From Hygrophila difformis (taxonomy: Eukaryota > Streptophyta > Magnoliopsida > Lamiales > Acanthaceae), in the NCBI GenBank assembly GCA_030278955.1, contig JAOANR010000004.1, positions 59,957,541-60,021,540 on the forward strand: a stretch of 64,000 nucleotides of DNA, written 5' to 3'. A model generated the notes under the pieces. That model worked only from the letters and a program-made list of their open reading frames with translations, was not told the DNA's origin and searched no databases. Each line of letters starts with the position of its first letter. Position 1 is the first letter of the stretch. Positions 34,438 through 48,700 of the stretch are shown piece after piece. Position numbers and translations under genes: made by a program.

Positions 34438-36357
34438 ACCTGTGTGTACTTTGGCCCAGGAAGGCTTGGTATAGATGCCCTGAAGTTTAGGTACCAGTGG
34501 ACGAATATTTGTTGAAATATATATGTGAGGATATATGCTGGGACAATTTTTGACATTATATTGTTCATTCCCTTTTGAATTCTCCTACCACAACATACTT
34601 TTGTGTTTCTGAAGGTTGATCAATATGTGCGTTGATGATACTGCTGGCTCAGCTTGAAAGATTCCTTGGAATACTTACCCCAGTTAATTAGTTGATACTT
34701 AATGCTGTAACAACAATTATGTTGCTACAATAGTCTTGGAATACAGGTGGTGATCTGAACAATGCTGATTCTTTTTCTTCTTTTTAAAGATGGGAATAGC
34801 TGATGCTATTGTAGACCTGGTAAGCAGTGGGACCACATTGAGAGAAAACAATTTGAAAGAAATTGAAGGTGGAGTCATCTTGGAAAGTCAGGTATTTCTT
34901 CGTTTTCGCTTGTGGGTTCTAGTATAACTTTGGGATCACTGTTAGGAATGATTATGCTCATTTGATTTGTGACTGATCTGCTTCCATAATCACCTCTGAT
35001 CAAAGTTCATCCTTGTAGGCCGTTTTTGTTGCTAGCAGAAGGTCGTTGATCCAGCGCAAAGGTGTGCTCGATATTACTCATGAAATGCTTGAAAGATTGG
35101 AGGCACATTTAAGGGCTTCTGGACAGTTCACGGTGCAAATCACTTGCTTCTTCAGTCAGATTTCCTGCAGTCCCTTGTTATATCTGTTATCTAATGTCCT
35201 CTTGACAGGTAACTGCCAATATGAGGGGAAGCAGTGTTGAGGAAGTCGCTCAGCGAGTTCTTAGCCAACCATCTCTAGCTGGATTGCAGGTCAGTGTAAT
35301 TGGCTGGTTCTCCATAGCAATTTCTCAGACACCAAGTTTTAATTGTTATTCTTTTGTTGACCTTGAAAATTGAAATTTTAATATCGTGCCTCTTATTAAT
35401 GCAGGGACCAACCATAAGTCCAGTATTCTCTAAGCGAGATGGAAAAGTATCTGCTAATTATTATGCTATAGTTATTTGTGTACCGAAGAAAGCACTTTAC
35501 AAATCTGTTCAGCAGCTTCGAGAGGTATGAACCCTACAACTATCCATAATTTGAAGGATTAAACTCAGTGTTATCTCCTGTTTACTATTACTAGAGTAAA
35601 CATCATAGTTTCCTCAAAATGCAAATTTACTACCTTTTTTTTATCCCTAAATACTTATAAAAAAAAAATTGTATTTTGCATGAACGATAACTGAACTCAC
35701 AAGGACAGGACCTTAGTGCTTGATTACTTATAATATCCATTAGACTATATTTTTTTTTAATTTGTAATATATAAACAAAAATGCATATATTATGGAAATT
35801 TTCATACGGGTACTTCATTTGGATCTTAGTGTGGCAAGAGTGCGCACTCATTTGGAGTAATATATTATTTATCTCACACATGAGAGTGTGGCAAGCGCAT
35901 CACACTCACGAATATCTTACCAAGACCTTGTTTGGTAACCTCATTTGGATCTTTGTTGTTTATGGCAGTGTGATAAAGAATAAAAGCATTGGCCTCGTTT
36001 GATACTGTGATTAGAGGCCTAATTAAGCTTAAATGTTATGAATAGAATCACGCCCACATTTTGTATGAATGAAAATATGCACAGATCATGGTATTCTCAG
36101 TGACATGATACATTTGGAGCCAGGTTTTATATTATAGTTTTAGCAGCATCTAGTTGAGAGTCAAATTATGATTTTGAATGGGATACATCAAGCAAATAAG
36201 AACTTAAAAACCAAGCGCAATAGTTTGATGCTCACGGTCAAATAACTCAAATGTTTTGCAGATTGGGGGGAGCGGTGTTCTGGTGTCTCCTCTGACCTAC
36301 ATCTTTGACGAGGAACCTCCTAGATGGCGCCATCTTCTTTCAAACTTGGGACTTTGA
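32018..36357 (+). CDS. HISN1: ATP phosphoribosyltransferase (HISN1), complete
   Basis: This enzyme joins ATP and PRPP to make phosphoribosyl-ATP, the first, feedback-controlled step of histidine synthesis, in plastids. Eleven exons: 32018-32254, 32364-32423, 32773-32886, 33237-33302, 33472-33579, 33680-33763, 34790-34891, 35019-35132, 35209-35289, 35405-35524 and 36262-36357. They join to 393 residues with no break, and every exon length is divisible by three. The first 60 or so residues are rich in Ser, Val and Arg with few acids, as in a plastid transit peptide. The core begins '[13 protein letters not shown]'. Other family blocks are 'VNPRQY', '[13 protein letters not shown]', 'RVATGFTY', the PRPP-binding '[23 protein letters not shown]' and the C-terminal regulatory part ending 'RHLLSNLGL'. 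A very strong family match. Confidence 0.97.
33361..33426. repeat. (ATT)n microsatellite in HISN1 intron 4
   Basis: About 21 perfect ATT units within a 169-base intron, ending 45 bases before exon 5. Its length may vary between plants. Confidence 0.97.
34397..34437. repeat. Run of 41 C in HISN1 intron 6
   Basis: An uninterrupted C tract, which is G41 on the other strand, in otherwise AT-rich intron sequence. Such runs can form G-quadruplex or i-motif structures and are also typical places for assembly error. Confidence 0.95.
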
Positions 36358-37617
36358 TCGTATTACAATGCCACCTGAATTTTTGTGGAGTTTGGGGTTT
36401 TAATTCTGGGAAAGATTATAGGCCAGATGCTCTGGATATTGTAGTGTATATTTATCCTCGTGCATGTTCTTTGACAATGTTATACATTGTGAGTTTTTGG
36501 ATACATGTGTAGAACAAGTGGATTGATTGTGTTTTGTTGAACTGTTGTAATAATCCTACTTACACAAGAATATTAGTTACGGTTTTTCACTTTCAAATCA
36601 GATGCGCTTTAAACTTGTGTCATGGATCTCAGCAGCACATTGCATTAACACTCTGTTTTCGAATTTTAAAATTAAGAAAACAAAAAGACAAGCAAGAAAA
36701 TGAGAATTTTTTTAAATAATAATAGAACACAGTGTTTTCTTGAGTTGAAACTGGGAAGTAATGAAAATGAAAATAGAAATTATATTTCTTTTGTGTTTTT
36801 TGGTAAGCGAAATTATGTTCTTTAATAAAGGGAAGAAAAAAAAAACATACATTCGCTTTGCTCGGCAGATATCCTAGTATTCTCCTAAAACAATTTATCC
36901 CATATAAAAAGTCAATGTATGTGGTTTTAAATTCTAAACCCCTCCCTCTAAATCATTTTTTAACATTGCCCTAATTTTTCTTCACTACCTAAAAAAAAAT
37001 CTAGAACAAGTCTAAAGAAAACAAACTTTCACTTCGGCACATTTAACACTTGTAAATAAATTTTGATTAGATTCAATATTTATTTAATTAAGTCCACTAA
37101 AATATTATATTTGTAATTTTTTTTCACCAAAAAAATACATATATATTTGTAATTTTATAAATAAATACTTAAAAATATGTAAATGATAAATTAAAACTTA
37201 TTTTTTCAGGTTAACGAAGATGAACTCGAGCTTGTTTATACTAAAAATTTGGGATTTGGTCCAATCCAACTAAGTTAATAAATTTTTAATTAAAAATAAA
37301 TAAATTTAAAGTTAAAGTTATTTTCTTATGTTTCAGAAGTTTTTGATTATAATTTTTTGATTTATTACTTATAGATAAAAAAAAAAATTTACTCAAATTC
37401 AAAGTTTAATTTACTAAAAATATTAAGCTGTTTACCAAAAAATTAAGATGTTGCATGTGATATACACTTGAACGGCTTCTAATTAATACTTGCGGTGGAC
37501 AACAAACATGAATGCAACGGATACTTTTTGCCAGCTGTTTACAGAGAGTGGAGGCCCAACTCTTTTCGGCCCAAACAAGCCCATGAAATGAGCATAGATT
37601 TGACGCTTCAAGATTTT
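36358..37617. other. Intergenic, 3' of HISN1; no gene seen
   Basis: 3' flank of HISN1 followed by AT-rich sequence without coding signal. Confidence 0.6.
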
Positions 37618-37712
37618 CTCTATAAAACCCTCTTCTCACTCTTATGATCTCTCCATTCTCCTCTAATTCTCTTCGTCCTCCAATTGTTCCAACTTCCAAG
37701 GAAGACGGAATA

Positions 37713-37820
37713 ATGTGGACGAATGGCCTGAGCTACCGCAAGCTCATTGGTGGAAGGAGGAAGAAGGAGTCCATCAAGTCACCGGCCATTATATTTCCAA
37801 GAAAGGCGTGCGGAAAATGA
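37713..37820 (+). CDS. Possible small peptide ORF, 35 residues
   Basis: A short open frame starts MWTNGLSYRKLIGGRRKK and ends in KACGK. A TATA-like box (TATAAAA, 37621-37627) lies about 90 bases upstream, followed by a pyrimidine-rich leader of the kind found at plant promoters. The peptide is very basic in its middle. I do not recognise a family. It may be a small peptide gene, an upstream ORF of an unspliced transcript or chance. Confidence 0.25.
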   Translation: MWTNGLSYRKLIGGRRKKESIKSPAIIFPRKACGK

Positions 37821-38823
37821 GAGAGAAACACGGAGGAAATCTTGGAAATGATCGTAGATAACAAAACGGAATTGCGTAGTTCCTAAGATTCGCCATCTGT
37901 CCGACGAAGACGATGAGGTACTGTGGCATTTTGAAATTGCGATTGCATTTTGATAATTTCTTCACGATGCGATAGAATTGTCACTTGTCTGGCTATTTCA
38001 TACGTACCTCTGAAAATGTAGCTAACCATCCCTAGGACCATGCGCAGAAAACTCTTCCGTGCTTGTGCACTCATGAAGTTTTTTCTAGGGGCTAGCTACG
38101 GTTAATATCCTGTTTCTGCCGATATAATAAGTCTGAAAGTGAGGTTAATATCTGGATGCGTGTCCTTATTTACATGGTATCTGAAGTCTAAACCATACTT
38201 CTCCTAAACTATACTGTATCTGAACTATCGTTCTGCCTCACTCATACCAAAATTTGCAGGTGCCATCATCCCAAGGACATTATTGGTGTAGTGTGTTGCT
38301 TATCATCATCACTCTTTCTATACGCTTGATCTCAAGATTGCACTGCCATAGCATATATGTTTTCTGAGGCATGGTTTATTCTGATATGAATCGGAACTCG
38401 ATGATTTGTTCCTCTGGAGATTCATCAAGGACATCAAAATGACATGCCTATTTGAAATCTGTGACAGAATCTACTTGATAAATTGACTTTGTAGGGAGCA
38501 TTGTTGTAATTACTATGCAAAATATTAGCGTTTTACCACTAGTTTGGAATTTGAACGAAAGAAAACAAAACGTTAGGCGAGTTTGCTAATATGCCTATAT
38601 TAGCATTTTAATTAATAGCGGATGGGTTTATCAAAGTGGGCTTCTAATCTTGACAATTATTGGGCAAATTATTAAAGCCCATTCATCTTAAAGGAATAGG
38701 TCCAATCAATTATTTACTTCCTCCGCTCCGGCAACCGCAATATTTACACAAACGGTCACCCTTCGTCACTGCTCAACTCCTCTGGCAAAGCAAAAGCTCC
38801 TAAGTACGTCAGTTAATGCGGTG
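37821..38823. other. Intergenic and 5' flank of the DExH7 helicase gene
   Basis: No gene is recognised. The last 100 bases before the start codon are richer in C and G and probably contain the helicase 5' UTR. Confidence 0.5.
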
Positions 38824-41550
38824 ATGGCGCCGAAGAAGAAGCAGCAGAAGGGGAAATCCGCGGCGTCGACTTCATCGTCGAAGGGGAAGTTCGCTGCGTC
38901 CACCGGCCCGAAGCTCCAGCTGTCGATGGAGAACGAGACGCGTTTGCGCCGTCTTCTGCTCAGCACAGGACGATCGTCGGCTACTCCGGCGACGCAGGAC
39001 GAATCTCTCTCCAAAGAGCAGATGACGAAGAGGCTCCACTCTGTTTACGAGAAGTTGTCTTGCGAGGGCTTTAAGGACGATCAGATTGAACTTGCGCTAT
39101 CCGCTCTCAAGGTTCGTATTGTATAATTAGGTTTTCTGGATCAAACATCAAAATGGTATTCTCTCGGTGTGATGGCTTTGACCAAATTACTTGTCGGATG
39201 TCTTCAATCACGATTTTGTTAATATTGTGCGTCAGTTTGCCTGGGGAGAGTTTATTCAGGACTGTTTTCATCATTCCATGGTTAATAATAATTTTCGGAA
39301 ATGTGATTAACGTTTGTTTATTTTATTTTATTTATTTTTTTGACGTTATGGCCTAACCATTTGAATGTTTCCGATGTATTTAACAGGGAAGTGCGACGTA
39401 TGAAGCTGCTTTAGATTGGCTATGCTTCAATATTCCAGGCAATGAGCTTCCCCTGAAGTTTTCAAGTGGTAGCACTATGCATACAGGTGGAGGTATTGAC
39501 ACAAATTTTTGTGACGGACATATTCTATGTGCATCCTGCCTTTAGGCTCTACTCCTCCTGATAGGAGTTTATCAAGAAAATTGTTTTGAACAGAAAATAA
39601 GCAACATATTAATGCATCTTCCGCTGCAGGTTCTGTTGGTGTCATATCAGCTGCTCGTGAAGATTGGGTTTCTTCGAGAGATTCTTCAGAATGTTCAGTT
39701 GTGCAGACAACGGAAGTTGTTCCTCTTAAAAGTAAAGAGCGAAAAGATGATGAAACACTAGAGTCTGTTCAACGCTCTCAAGCAGAGTGGATCCACCAAT
39801 ATATGGAACAACAGGAAGAGGTGCTTTAACAGATGGTTTACTTTCGAGTTTAGACACTATAGGAGGAGTCTAATTAATTGTTTGTCAGTTCAATTCAACA
39901 AATATGCATCATGTGGGATTGCTAGTAAATGGTTAAATCTGTTATAATTAATATTTGAAAATGCATTATTTGATGCAATTGTTAGGAGCTAGGAAGATAT
40001 AAAAATACTGGGTTTTTATGGCAACTGAAGCGTAGACATGAACTCTGAATATAAACATGTTTATTGCAAGGGAGATTGGTTAAAGATTAGTGCCTGGTCC
40101 AAATATTGTGCCATATGATCCCTTGATGACGTGTTTGTATTGAATGTACTTTAGTTAATCTATGCTGGTGTTTGTTTTCTCTCTCATTCTTTGCGCCTGT
40201 GACCCTGTTCTTCAGTTTACCTTTACTTTTCTTATCATAATTCAATGTGTGCATTAGTACTATATTTGCCTGCCTGCGAGTTTCAGGATGTTTCTACATG
40301 TCCTCTTTTGGAGAACAAGTAAGAAACAGAGATAAAGTAGATAATTGTCCCATTGGAAAACATGTGTGCATTTAACTGGATGTGTTATTGTATTCATGTT
40401 TGCGTGGGTTTTGTGATACAATAGAAGAACATCTTTTCTGTCAATTTGGATGCCTAATTATTAGCAGAACGTAATATGTACTTATGTAGTTATTCATTAT
40501 TACTGCAGGAGGAAACTGATTCTTGGGAGACTGATATGATGGACTATGGTTTTCCAAAGAAGGTATTTCTGAGTATCTATTTAATCATAACAGTGATAGT
40601 GGTAATCAACGCCTCAGTAGTCCAAATAATTATGCTGATAAGAATATGAACTATTGTTGTTGTTGCCTCCTTTTTTTTCCCCTTAAATCCTTTATGTGTT
40701 TCATTTTATTCAACAATGTGAATGAAGTTCAATTCATCAGTACTAATCCTGCTTTTAAATGGTATTACATACACCTATTATAGGTTGTGGAAGTGGAACC
40801 AAGGAGTGACTATGAAGCTATTGTTAAGGATTACCATGATGCTAGAGTGCAAGCTGCAAATGCCAAAGATAGGGGTGACAAGAAAAGCCAGGAAGAAGCA
40901 GGTCAAATAATTCGGAAACTTAAGCAAGAGATAACAGCCTTAGGTAGTGAAAATGTGTGTCTATTCTTATTCATGTTTTATAAACTCATACAAAGTGTGT
41001 GTTGATGAATGCCTTCTATTCAAACTGATTTTAGGTTTGTCAGTAGATATCTTGGAATCTGAGTATATAAACACCCACCATGAATCCAAGTATGCACCTT
41101 CTATTCCCGGGCCTTCAGACAACTCTGATGGTGCTACCGTTGGTGCATGTGATAGAGAGCATGTAACACTTTGTAGTGGGTTTAAGGACGAAGATCAAGG
41201 GGGATCTGATAAATCTGAGTCCTGTAAAGGCTCAGCTGAATCTGCTTCCACAGGTCTACTAATCCAAAAGGGCGATGCTTTGGAAACGGAATCCGGTGAT
41301 GTAGAGCTTGGTGGTTTCTTTTTGGATGATGGTGTGTCTGATGAAGTTCTACATCCTGGATTATTGGAACTACAAATGAAAGAAAAGATGAAAGAACTGT
41401 GTAGCGAGAAGAACATAGAAAAAATGGAAGGAATCTGGAAGAGGGTAATATTATTAATTACTAATGTTCATGTAATTCCAGTGCTTTCATTTCTCAAGGA
41501 CTTGTATAACTATTCTGATGGGGCTCTATGATTCTCTAATAGACCTTTTA

Positions 41551-41615
<65 letters not shown>

Positions 41616-42358
41616 TTGATATCATAAGGGATGTTCTGCATTCCGTTGGTGTACAAAGCCTCCTATTTATCCTTCTCCCTCACTTACCCTATAATTTCCT
41701 CTGTTTCCTAAATTGGTTTTCCTTCGAATAACTGTTGCATTTGCCATTATGTGATTGTAAATATAGGGAGAGCCAAAAAAGATCCCAAAGGCTGTTCTTC
41801 ATCAGCTTTGCCAAAGATCAGGGTGGGAAGCCCCAAAGTATGAAAAAGTTGTTGGAAATGGACGTAGTTCTGGTTACTCTATTACTGTTCTTCGGAAAGC
41901 CAGCGGGAGGGGTAAAAGTAGGAAAGCTGGAGGGTTGACAACTATCCAGCTTCCACATCATGAAGAAAGTTCTAATACACCTGAGGTATGTTATTGGGCT
42001 TGTGCTAGTTGTAACTAAGTCTTCAAATATCTAAATGAATGTCCTTTTGATCTTTTGCATTGCTAATAATTAAGGCTATTTCATAAATATTTATCTTCAG
42101 CAACTAATGTATCTGAAGACCATAAAACCATGGAACATGCCAGTCTATATTTCTTGTAAGATTGGGAGAAAATGTGGAAGCATTCCATAGTTACAATCCA
42201 CAATTTTATTCTATTTTTTCTTATTTTTTATTTTATTTATTTATTTATTTTTTTTTTGTGTGTGCTGTGCTCTAATCTTACTCGGTAGAGCTGACAAATA
42301 TGTTTTGCCTTGTTTTTAATATGATATCACTCTATTTTCTTAAAAACTGTAATATCTC

Positions 42359-42395
<37 letters not shown>

Positions 42396-45300
42396 TGGCA
42401 TATAATAAATAGTATCTTATATAAGTCTCATTTGTTTCTCAAATATCTTGTTAGGCAGATAAACCGCTATATTTATCTTTGAGAAGATGACTAGCTTGAT
42501 GATTTACCAACGCAATGTTTTTCCTGTGAATCTGAGTGCTCTCTATGTGAGATTTTTTCATATTATTTGACGCTCTCTGTACTTACAGAATCATTAGGTG
42601 AAGTGGGAATAGGGCAATTGATACCTTTATCAAGAGATTTAGTAAATACCTTTTTTGAGTAAGGTAAGAATAAGATTTACACATCCTTGTGGATTATGAA
42701 AAGTCTCAACTTTAATTGAGGAATGAATAAAACAAAAAATGGGGTGAAGGTGGCCAAGGGAAGAAGGAAGTTGCTATATTCCTGATTGGGCCTGATTTTT
42801 GAGTCACTTGCTATTAATCCTGATATGATAGTCAAATGCTGTAGTTTCTTGGGGACATGATCATTCGAATATTTTGAAGTCCTTTTCTTTAAAAACAATA
42901 ACAGATATTATACTTAATGATGGTCCCCTATATTGCAAAATTTTAATCCTGGCATCAAATTTTTTAGCATTTCATCTCCTTGATCCTGGATGTGAACTTT
43001 CAAATATCCATTCTAGCTATGAAATTTTGGCAAGGCTGCATTATTTTATAATAAAGGATTGATATGGGGTTGGTAGATGTCCTAGTGCTATGGAATATGG
43101 ATGTCCTAGTGAACTATAACTGTCAAAGTCTGGTGATCCTATAAGCTTATGCATTTGTGTATGTTGAATTTGATCTCTCTAAAGCTTTTTTTATTGGTTG
43201 TTAACCACTGGAAGAAAAGATGAATTAGACCTATTTTTTGCATTGAATAAAATTATTTAGCCACATTCTTCCAGCAAAACTGTTAGCTGATTTGTTCCAC
43301 ATTAGGATGCACAAAACAGAGTTGCAGCTTATGCGCTCCATTGTCTCTTTCCAGATCTACCTGTCCATCTTGCACTTTCAGAACCATATGCTTCTCTTGT
43401 ACTGAAGTGGAAGGAAGGTGATTTTTCATTTAATACGATTTGTTTTGAGTGGATTACTATGGACTTTATTCTTTTGAAAATATTATAATTCGGCACCTTT
43501 TCCAATCTTGGATTATCATCTTGTTTCTTATTCAAACAGAAGAGTTTTCGACATCTATAAAGGACAAACCTACTGATAGAAGGGCTGGTTTTGTGGACTC
43601 ATTGTTGACCACTAACAAGGTTGAGCACAGTGTTGAGGCCAACGTGTTTGATAGTGTTACTGAAGACATGATTCAAATGCAATCTATTGTTGAAGATATT
43701 ACGGGTGAAACAGACCACAATGCTGAAAGTATGCTAAAAATATCTATCCTTACTGAATGCCCAACACATTAATGATATTGGTGGCACATATCATATATAT
43801 GCTAAAGAGATGGAGTTTGCAATGAAATATGTTATGTAGAGCTCCACATGATTATCTGAGTTAAATGCATTGGCCATGTTTACTTGGATCCACTTCTTCA
43901 CAATGGTTGGGCATGCTGTTTATTTACTTGATAATGCCTGCATGAGGATACAATGTGCATGATGCATCATGTAATATTACTAACTCAATGAATGCATTCT
44001 AAAACGTGTAACCCACCACACCCCTCCCTGGCATGGTAATTTTCACTTTGCATTTCATTTGTTATTATTAGAAGGGAATTGGTTAGATTGAGTTGGGAGG
44101 GAACAGTGATCAACATAATTTTATAGTGTAATGTAAGCATGCCCATGCATCACACTTATGACTTTGTGCATTTATCCTCTAATCTTAGCAGAATTGTGGA
44201 TAGGGAACTACTAATCACACTACCCAACTTGCTGTATCAATTTTTTGATCAATGAAAAGATCATGCAATTTAGAACTACATTGTTTTTTTTTTTTTTTTT
44301 TTTGGATAAAGGAAGAGATTGCTAGATCTATGTGTAGAGGTGCTAAATCATAAGATTCTGTAAGTGGCTGTGTGTGCATGACAGTGTAAGTTAGAAGTCG
44401 CACTCTCTCTATATACAATATTCCTTTTTGGTTCTTGAATATCTTTTCTGGGTCCCCTTTTCATGGTCATGTTTGTTGTATGCAGGTATGCAGAGAAGTA
44501 TGCACGCTGAAAGCATTTTTCTGAAAAAGGAACAAGAACGCAAAAAGAAAACAAATATGTACAAGGTTGGTCTTTTGTGTAGCAAGTCTGACACCTGGAC
44601 AATGATTTATTTGTAAGCAAAATGAATTATGTCTGACTATACAAGACTAACAGCTGGCTAATAACCTTCGTAGTCATTGAAAATCCTTGTGGCTTTATCC
44701 AAACACTGAAAAAACCAAATTCTCTAAATTTTGTCAACTATGTGCTGCTTAGTTGTTCCAGCATCTACGGTTCAGATATTTCTCGGAGTTAAAAACTATA
44801 ACAGTTAAATCTTGCTGCTGTGAATCTATAGGTTCTATTTTAGTGGTCTATATTGTATAATCTGTTCTGGAAATCAGCATTTCAATATTGGAGATCTGGA
44901 AGCTATTTACTTTTGAAACTGCAAGCCTGTTGAAACATCCTGCCATGTCTGTAAAAGTTCTACTCTACTGCTTCATATCTTTTGCTGGATTTCTACAAGT
45001 TCATAAATTATTTTGGTGTTTGAATTTTCCTTTTTAAGGAAATTAATATATTATTATTATTTGTTCCACATAACTTGTCAGCTTTTGATGCATCAGTGGT
45101 TTTTTTTTTTTTTTTTGGGCGCTGAATAGGAGATGTTGCGGTCCAGATCTAGCCTCCCTATGTCTGAGTTGAAAGATGAAATTCTGCATTTGCTTGAGGA
45201 GAATAATGTAGTGGTGATTTCGGGAGAGACGGGCTGTGGAAAGACTACTCAGGTTTGTGTTCCAGTGTAGTTTGCCCTCTTAAACAACTCAGGGTGTAAG

Positions 45301-45663
45301 TTATCTTTGTTTTTCAGTTTTTACATTTTGTTAATCACTTAATTGAAATGTTAGCGATTGGATGGTTATGTAGGTCCCACAGTACATATTGGATAATATG
45401 ATTGAAGCAGGATGCGGTGGTTACTGTAATATAATTTGCACTCAGCCCAGAAGGATTGCGGTTAGTTATAAATCTCAATGGAACTGTTCAGAAGTTTTGA
45501 GTTACATGTAGCCTTTCTTCCTTTAAATATAATTTACATATTGCCACTTAAAAAGCTGGCAGGTTAAATGGACTCAGAGCTACACCTTTCAGTAGTTCAC
45601 CATTGCACATTTGCACCCACAACATCTAGTACTGAGTTGCATCTGACTGCCAATCAAATTCGC

Positions 45664-45704
<41 letters not shown>

Positions 45705-48700
45705 TTTGTCTGGTTGTAAAATATTTGTAATAACGCCCCCCTATGTTGGTTATGTTATGTTTATACATGATGTTGTGCATCTTCTTTTAGGCTGTTTCTG
45801 TTGCTGAAAGAGTTGCTGATGAGCGTTGTGAATCATCTCCAGGATCAATTGATTCTTTGGTTGGTTATCAAGTCCGTCTAGATAGTGCAAGGTGACGACC
45901 CTTGTTTTTTGGTGGTTTTTTGAAATATTTGTTTTCTTATCTGAATAGGACAATAAGTAATGGATAGAACTTCATTTTGTGTTATCAAGTTAGTATGGAT
46001 GAATATCATTTTATCACTAATATATTTAGTTTATGTCCTGTTTTTTTAAATCCATTTGACCCTTGTTTCTAAGCAATGTGCCAAAATCGAATTGCAATTT
46101 TCTTGGTGCCAGTATCCATGTCAGGAAAGCTCAATGACTCGTAAATCAACAAGCAGGGGAAATTGCTATTTATTGCTCATTGTTTTGTATTTTCTTAAAC
46201 TTAAAGATGGGTCGAGGTAGGTGAAAATGTGTTCTGACATTCTCACAATGTCAGTTTATTGAAATTGATTGCTGGTAGGTTAGAACTATTTGTTAACTTC
46301 ATCAGGTTGTGCATGCTGGAATAGATTCTTGCTTTCGCTTATTTGATTTCTATGCTTTAGGAATGAGCGAACAAAGCTTCTTTTTTGTACAACTGGCATT
46401 CTTTTGAGGATGATATCTGTAAGTTCGCCTTTTTATTATTTGATACTCCATATTGATCTAGTAGTAATTATTGCAGGGCAATCGTTTTTATTGAATTGGC
46501 AAGTGGATATATGATATTGTGCTCTTTCTATCCTATTTTGATCTGAATTTGCAGGGAAATAGAGAATTGGCTGGTGTTAGTCATATAATTGTTGATGAAG
46601 TGCATGAGCGGTCTCTTTTGGTTAGTTCGATATATGTTGATATTGTGCTTCTCACGCGTCGATGTGACTTTCATCTGTAGTAGTTACGGGAAGCAATATC
46701 AAGTTTTTTAAACTTTTGGTATTTTCTTTTGCTCAGTATGCAAGGATTTTTCCCCTGTTAACTGTGCTTAAAGAACACCTCATCAAAAAATAAATAAAAA
46801 CCCAACACGCGGTTTTTTTTTTGTTTTTGTTTTTTTTTTTTTTAATAAAAAAATGTTTTCATACATGACTTGGTTCTGTGAATTTCATATACAAACAGGG
46901 GGATTTTCTGCTAATTGTTTTAAAGAGTCTGATTGAAAAGCAAAATACTAGTGGCAAAGCGAAGTTGAAGGTTATTCTAATGTATGTCATCTCTCTTTCA
47001 TGCGAGATACATGTTTTCTTGGTTCGTTTTATGGATTATGCTTAATTCTATGTAATGTTGTTTTTCTGATGTAGGTCTGCAACGGTTGATTCACACATGT
47101 TTTCACAGTATTTTGGTAATTGCCCTGTAGTAACTGCTCAAGGGCGAACACATCCAGTAACAACCTTGTTTCTTGAGGATATTCATGACAAGTTAAACTA
47201 TCGCCTTGTTTCGGATTCTCCAGCCTCTATTAATTATGGATTGTCTGGGATAGAGAAGGTACACATTTAACGCTCGAAACAGATCCTCACCAACCCATCC
47301 ACCCAAAAAATCAGAAAAATGAATTATTTTATTTATTTTTCCTGTAGAGGGGATAAATATTAAATTTTCTTTATACTTATACATATAAACCACATACCCT
47401 GCTAACTTCAATGATTTTGCATCAATTGAGGCTGCATTTAACGAGACTTTTCTAAAATGTTGATTTTTGTGAAATTACTTGTGACCCGGTGTAGGCTGTA
47501 GTTAATAATGTGTGAATCTATTGTAATGCTTATGGTGCCATTACTCCACCCGGTAAGAATTGGAACCATTTAATCATCAGCAATGAGTAACTCTTAGAAG
47601 CTTCTGAGAGTTGTTTCACTAGGTGAAGTCTCTGCTATTTTCTTATGCAACGCCAGAGTTCAAGAATCTATACCGTGCTCCATTACTAAAACTAATAATA
47701 ACAATTTCCTTTACTTAATATTTTGCAAATTGATTGTTTTTCTATGAATTGGTGCATGTGGCCCTAAAATTAATGATGCATCTTTGGGAACTTCTAAATT
47801 TTTAGCATTCAGTTGAATGACTCAACATTGATGGGCTTCAGGCATTTCACTTTGATGGATAAATTTCTTGAAATTTGTTCTAGTATCGCAGAGTTCATTT
47901 ATGATCTTCGATACAATTGTTTTTCGACTTTGAATTTCAGTTATTATGTAATTTGCACATATTTTCTTGCAGTTTAGTTTTGGACATTTTATTATTCTGC
48001 ATGGGCACATTTGTTGCTGCTGCTGCAGCAGCTGCTGCTGCAGCAGCTGCTGTAATTTTTGGTGTTGTAAATGTGCACATGCTAGTACATTGCAAGCCTC
48101 ATTTAATATAAGTTTTTTTGGCATTATACTCTTGTAGGGTGCTCCTGTTGGCAACAAGAGGGGAAAGAAAAACCTAGTCTTATCTGGATGGGGTGATGAA
48201 TCCGTACTTTCTGAAGAGATTGTTAATCCCTATTACAATAAGAGTGATTATATAAATTACTCTGAGCAAACATGCCAAAATTTGGTATGTGGCATAAATG
48301 TCATGCATATTACATATTGTGGACTATTGTTGCATTTACACATAAATGACCATATAACAGAGAAGATTGAATGAAGACATTATTGATTATGAGCTTCTCG
48401 AGGACCTGGTATGCCATATTGACGAAGCTTTTGCTGAGGGAGCCATTTTAGTCTTTTTACCGGTACAACATTAATGCATCACCTGGGTTTCCTATATTTT
48501 ATTTTTTGTGGAATTTTTTTTGGTTTTATTAGACCATTAATCCTAATGAATTTAAGAAATGACAGGGGGTTGCAGAAATAAACTTATTAGTAGACAAACT
48601 CGCTGCTTCTCGCCGATTTGGGGGGCATTCTTCTGAATGGCTTCTCCCACTACATTCGTCTATAGCACCTGAAGATCAAAAGAAGGTGTTTCAAAAACCT

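Noticed and set aside
45589..45780. Minus ORF with a Gln run
   Set aside because: Reverse reading of the (TTG)n microsatellite in a helicase intron.
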